Assembly (NCBI GenBank): GCA_946479025.1
Contig: CAMLDM010000012.1
Span: 1 to 20,151, forward strand
Direction: 5' to 3'
Length of the DNA: 20,151 bases
Source: an uncultured Candidatus Saccharibacteria bacterium
Lineage (GTDB): Bacteria > Patescibacteria > Saccharimonadia > Saccharimonadales > CAMLKC01
Of the stretch, positions 19,775 to 20,151 are shown piece after piece. The notes under the pieces are model-generated. The model searched no databases, had not been told where the DNA came from, and was given only the letters and a program-made list of their open reading frames with translations. The translations under genes were made by a program, and so were the position numbers. The number at the start of each line of letters is the position of its first letter. Positions within the stretch are counted from its first letter, which is position 1.

Positions 19775-20151
19775 ATGCGAGGAAAACTCGCCGCAGCGAC
19801 CGCAGCAATCCTCACGACAGCCGTCGTGGCCGGATGCAGTTCACCGCAAAAGCGAGCAAGCGGTAGCGACAGCAATCTGCCAGCGCCCCTCCCGAGCCCC
19901 AGCTCTACGGGTCCGACGGCAGTAACCTTCGTTCTTCCGTATCACGTCTCGATGGATGCGAAGGATGACGACGGCTACAGCTGGACCGCCACGCTCGACC
20001 GGGGGACTCCCCGGGCCGCGAAAGATCTCATCGGCATGCAGTTCGGCGGTTCGGTTCTCGGCGCATCATGCGAAGTCGACCCGCAGACGGCGGTAGTGGA
20101 GCCGTTCACGATCACCATCGTGAACAAAACACCCAATACCAGCTTTACCGC
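19775..20151 (+). CDS. Lipoprotein of unknown function, 3' end beyond window
   Basis: The first 125 residues of a lipoprotein. The signal peptide MRGKLAAATAAILTTAVVAG ends in a lipobox VAGC, with the lipid-carrying Cys at 21. A linker rich in Ser and Pro (NLPAPLPSPSSTGPTA) then leads to a mature domain (FVLPYHVSMDAKDDDGYSWT, and later EPFTITIVNKTPNTSFTA) that may be a beta-sandwich. No family recognised. The ribosome-binding site GGTGGAG lies five bases before ATG 19775. Base composition stands out: by hand count about 64% GC over 19801-20100 against about 53% in a 60-base sample of the glycosyltransferase gene, with GC-rich third positions. This and the actinobacterial look of the signal peptide hint at transfer from another lineage. 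Confidence 0.75.
   Translation, partial: MRGKLAAATAAILTTAVVAGCSSPQKRASGSDSNLPAPLPSPSSTGPTAVTFVLPYHVSMDAKDDDGYSWTATLDRGTPRAAKDLIGMQFGGSVLGASCEVDPQTAVVEPFTITIVNKTPNTSFT

Noticed and set aside
19743..19925. 60-residue frame starting four bases after the lipoprotein -10 box
   Set aside because: It has no protein features and overlaps the lipoprotein frame, which has a ribosome-binding site, signal peptide and lipobox.

Overview
The window reads as a chromosomal stretch from a small-genome bacterium of the Candidate Phyla Radiation (Patescibacteria), most likely Saccharibacteria (TM7). The reasons are the very tight gene packing, a ComEC without its usual C-terminal nuclease-like domain next to a minimal pilin, a lamin-tail protein with repeated Cys motifs, RuvABC scattered among cell-envelope genes, and TGA used as a normal stop (code 11). 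The lineage is an inference; no rRNA is present.

Layout. On the left, recA (partial, minus) diverges from a type IV pilin-like gene (plus). From about 1.5 to 14.8 kb a mostly minus-strand housekeeping block runs, in transcription order, tRNA-Lys, comEC, yebC, a lamin-tail surface protein, ruvC, a class A penicillin-binding protein, ruvA, [island], ruvB and a PH-domain membrane protein. From 14.85 to 17.3 kb lies a minus-strand group: a RimB-like protease, a RimK-like glutamate ligase, a DUF192 protein and a small membrane protein. Diverging from it is a plus-strand pair, an ATP-grasp ligase and a GT4 glycosyltransferase. A GC-rich lipoprotein gene runs off the right edge.

The unusual part is the island at 3.34-7.46 kb between ruvA and ruvB. 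It holds four paralogues (one minus, three in a coupled plus-strand operon) that join an N-terminal domain resembling nucleoside 2-deoxyribosyltransferases to a C-terminal ribbon-helix-helix DNA-binding domain. A fifth, diverged member lacks the DNA-binding domain, and a sulfotransferase-like P-loop protein sits among them. The position where active transferases carry the catalytic Glu appears to be Gln in four of the five, suggesting ligand sensing rather than catalysis. I read this as a family of one-component regulators of unknown signal.

A second pattern spans the whole window. Many genes have a sigma70-like -10 hexamer (often extended, TGnTATAAT) ending only 6-8 bases before the start codon, so transcription would begin at or within about two bases of the start codon (leaderless mRNA). 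Two cases also have good -35 boxes at 17-base spacing, and one of these (ATP-grasp gene, TTGACA-17-AATACT) decides the start codon. Other genes have ordinary leaders with Shine-Dalgarno sequences. No stretch longer than 300 bases lacks a gene. I saw no insertion sequence, CRISPR array or replication origin.
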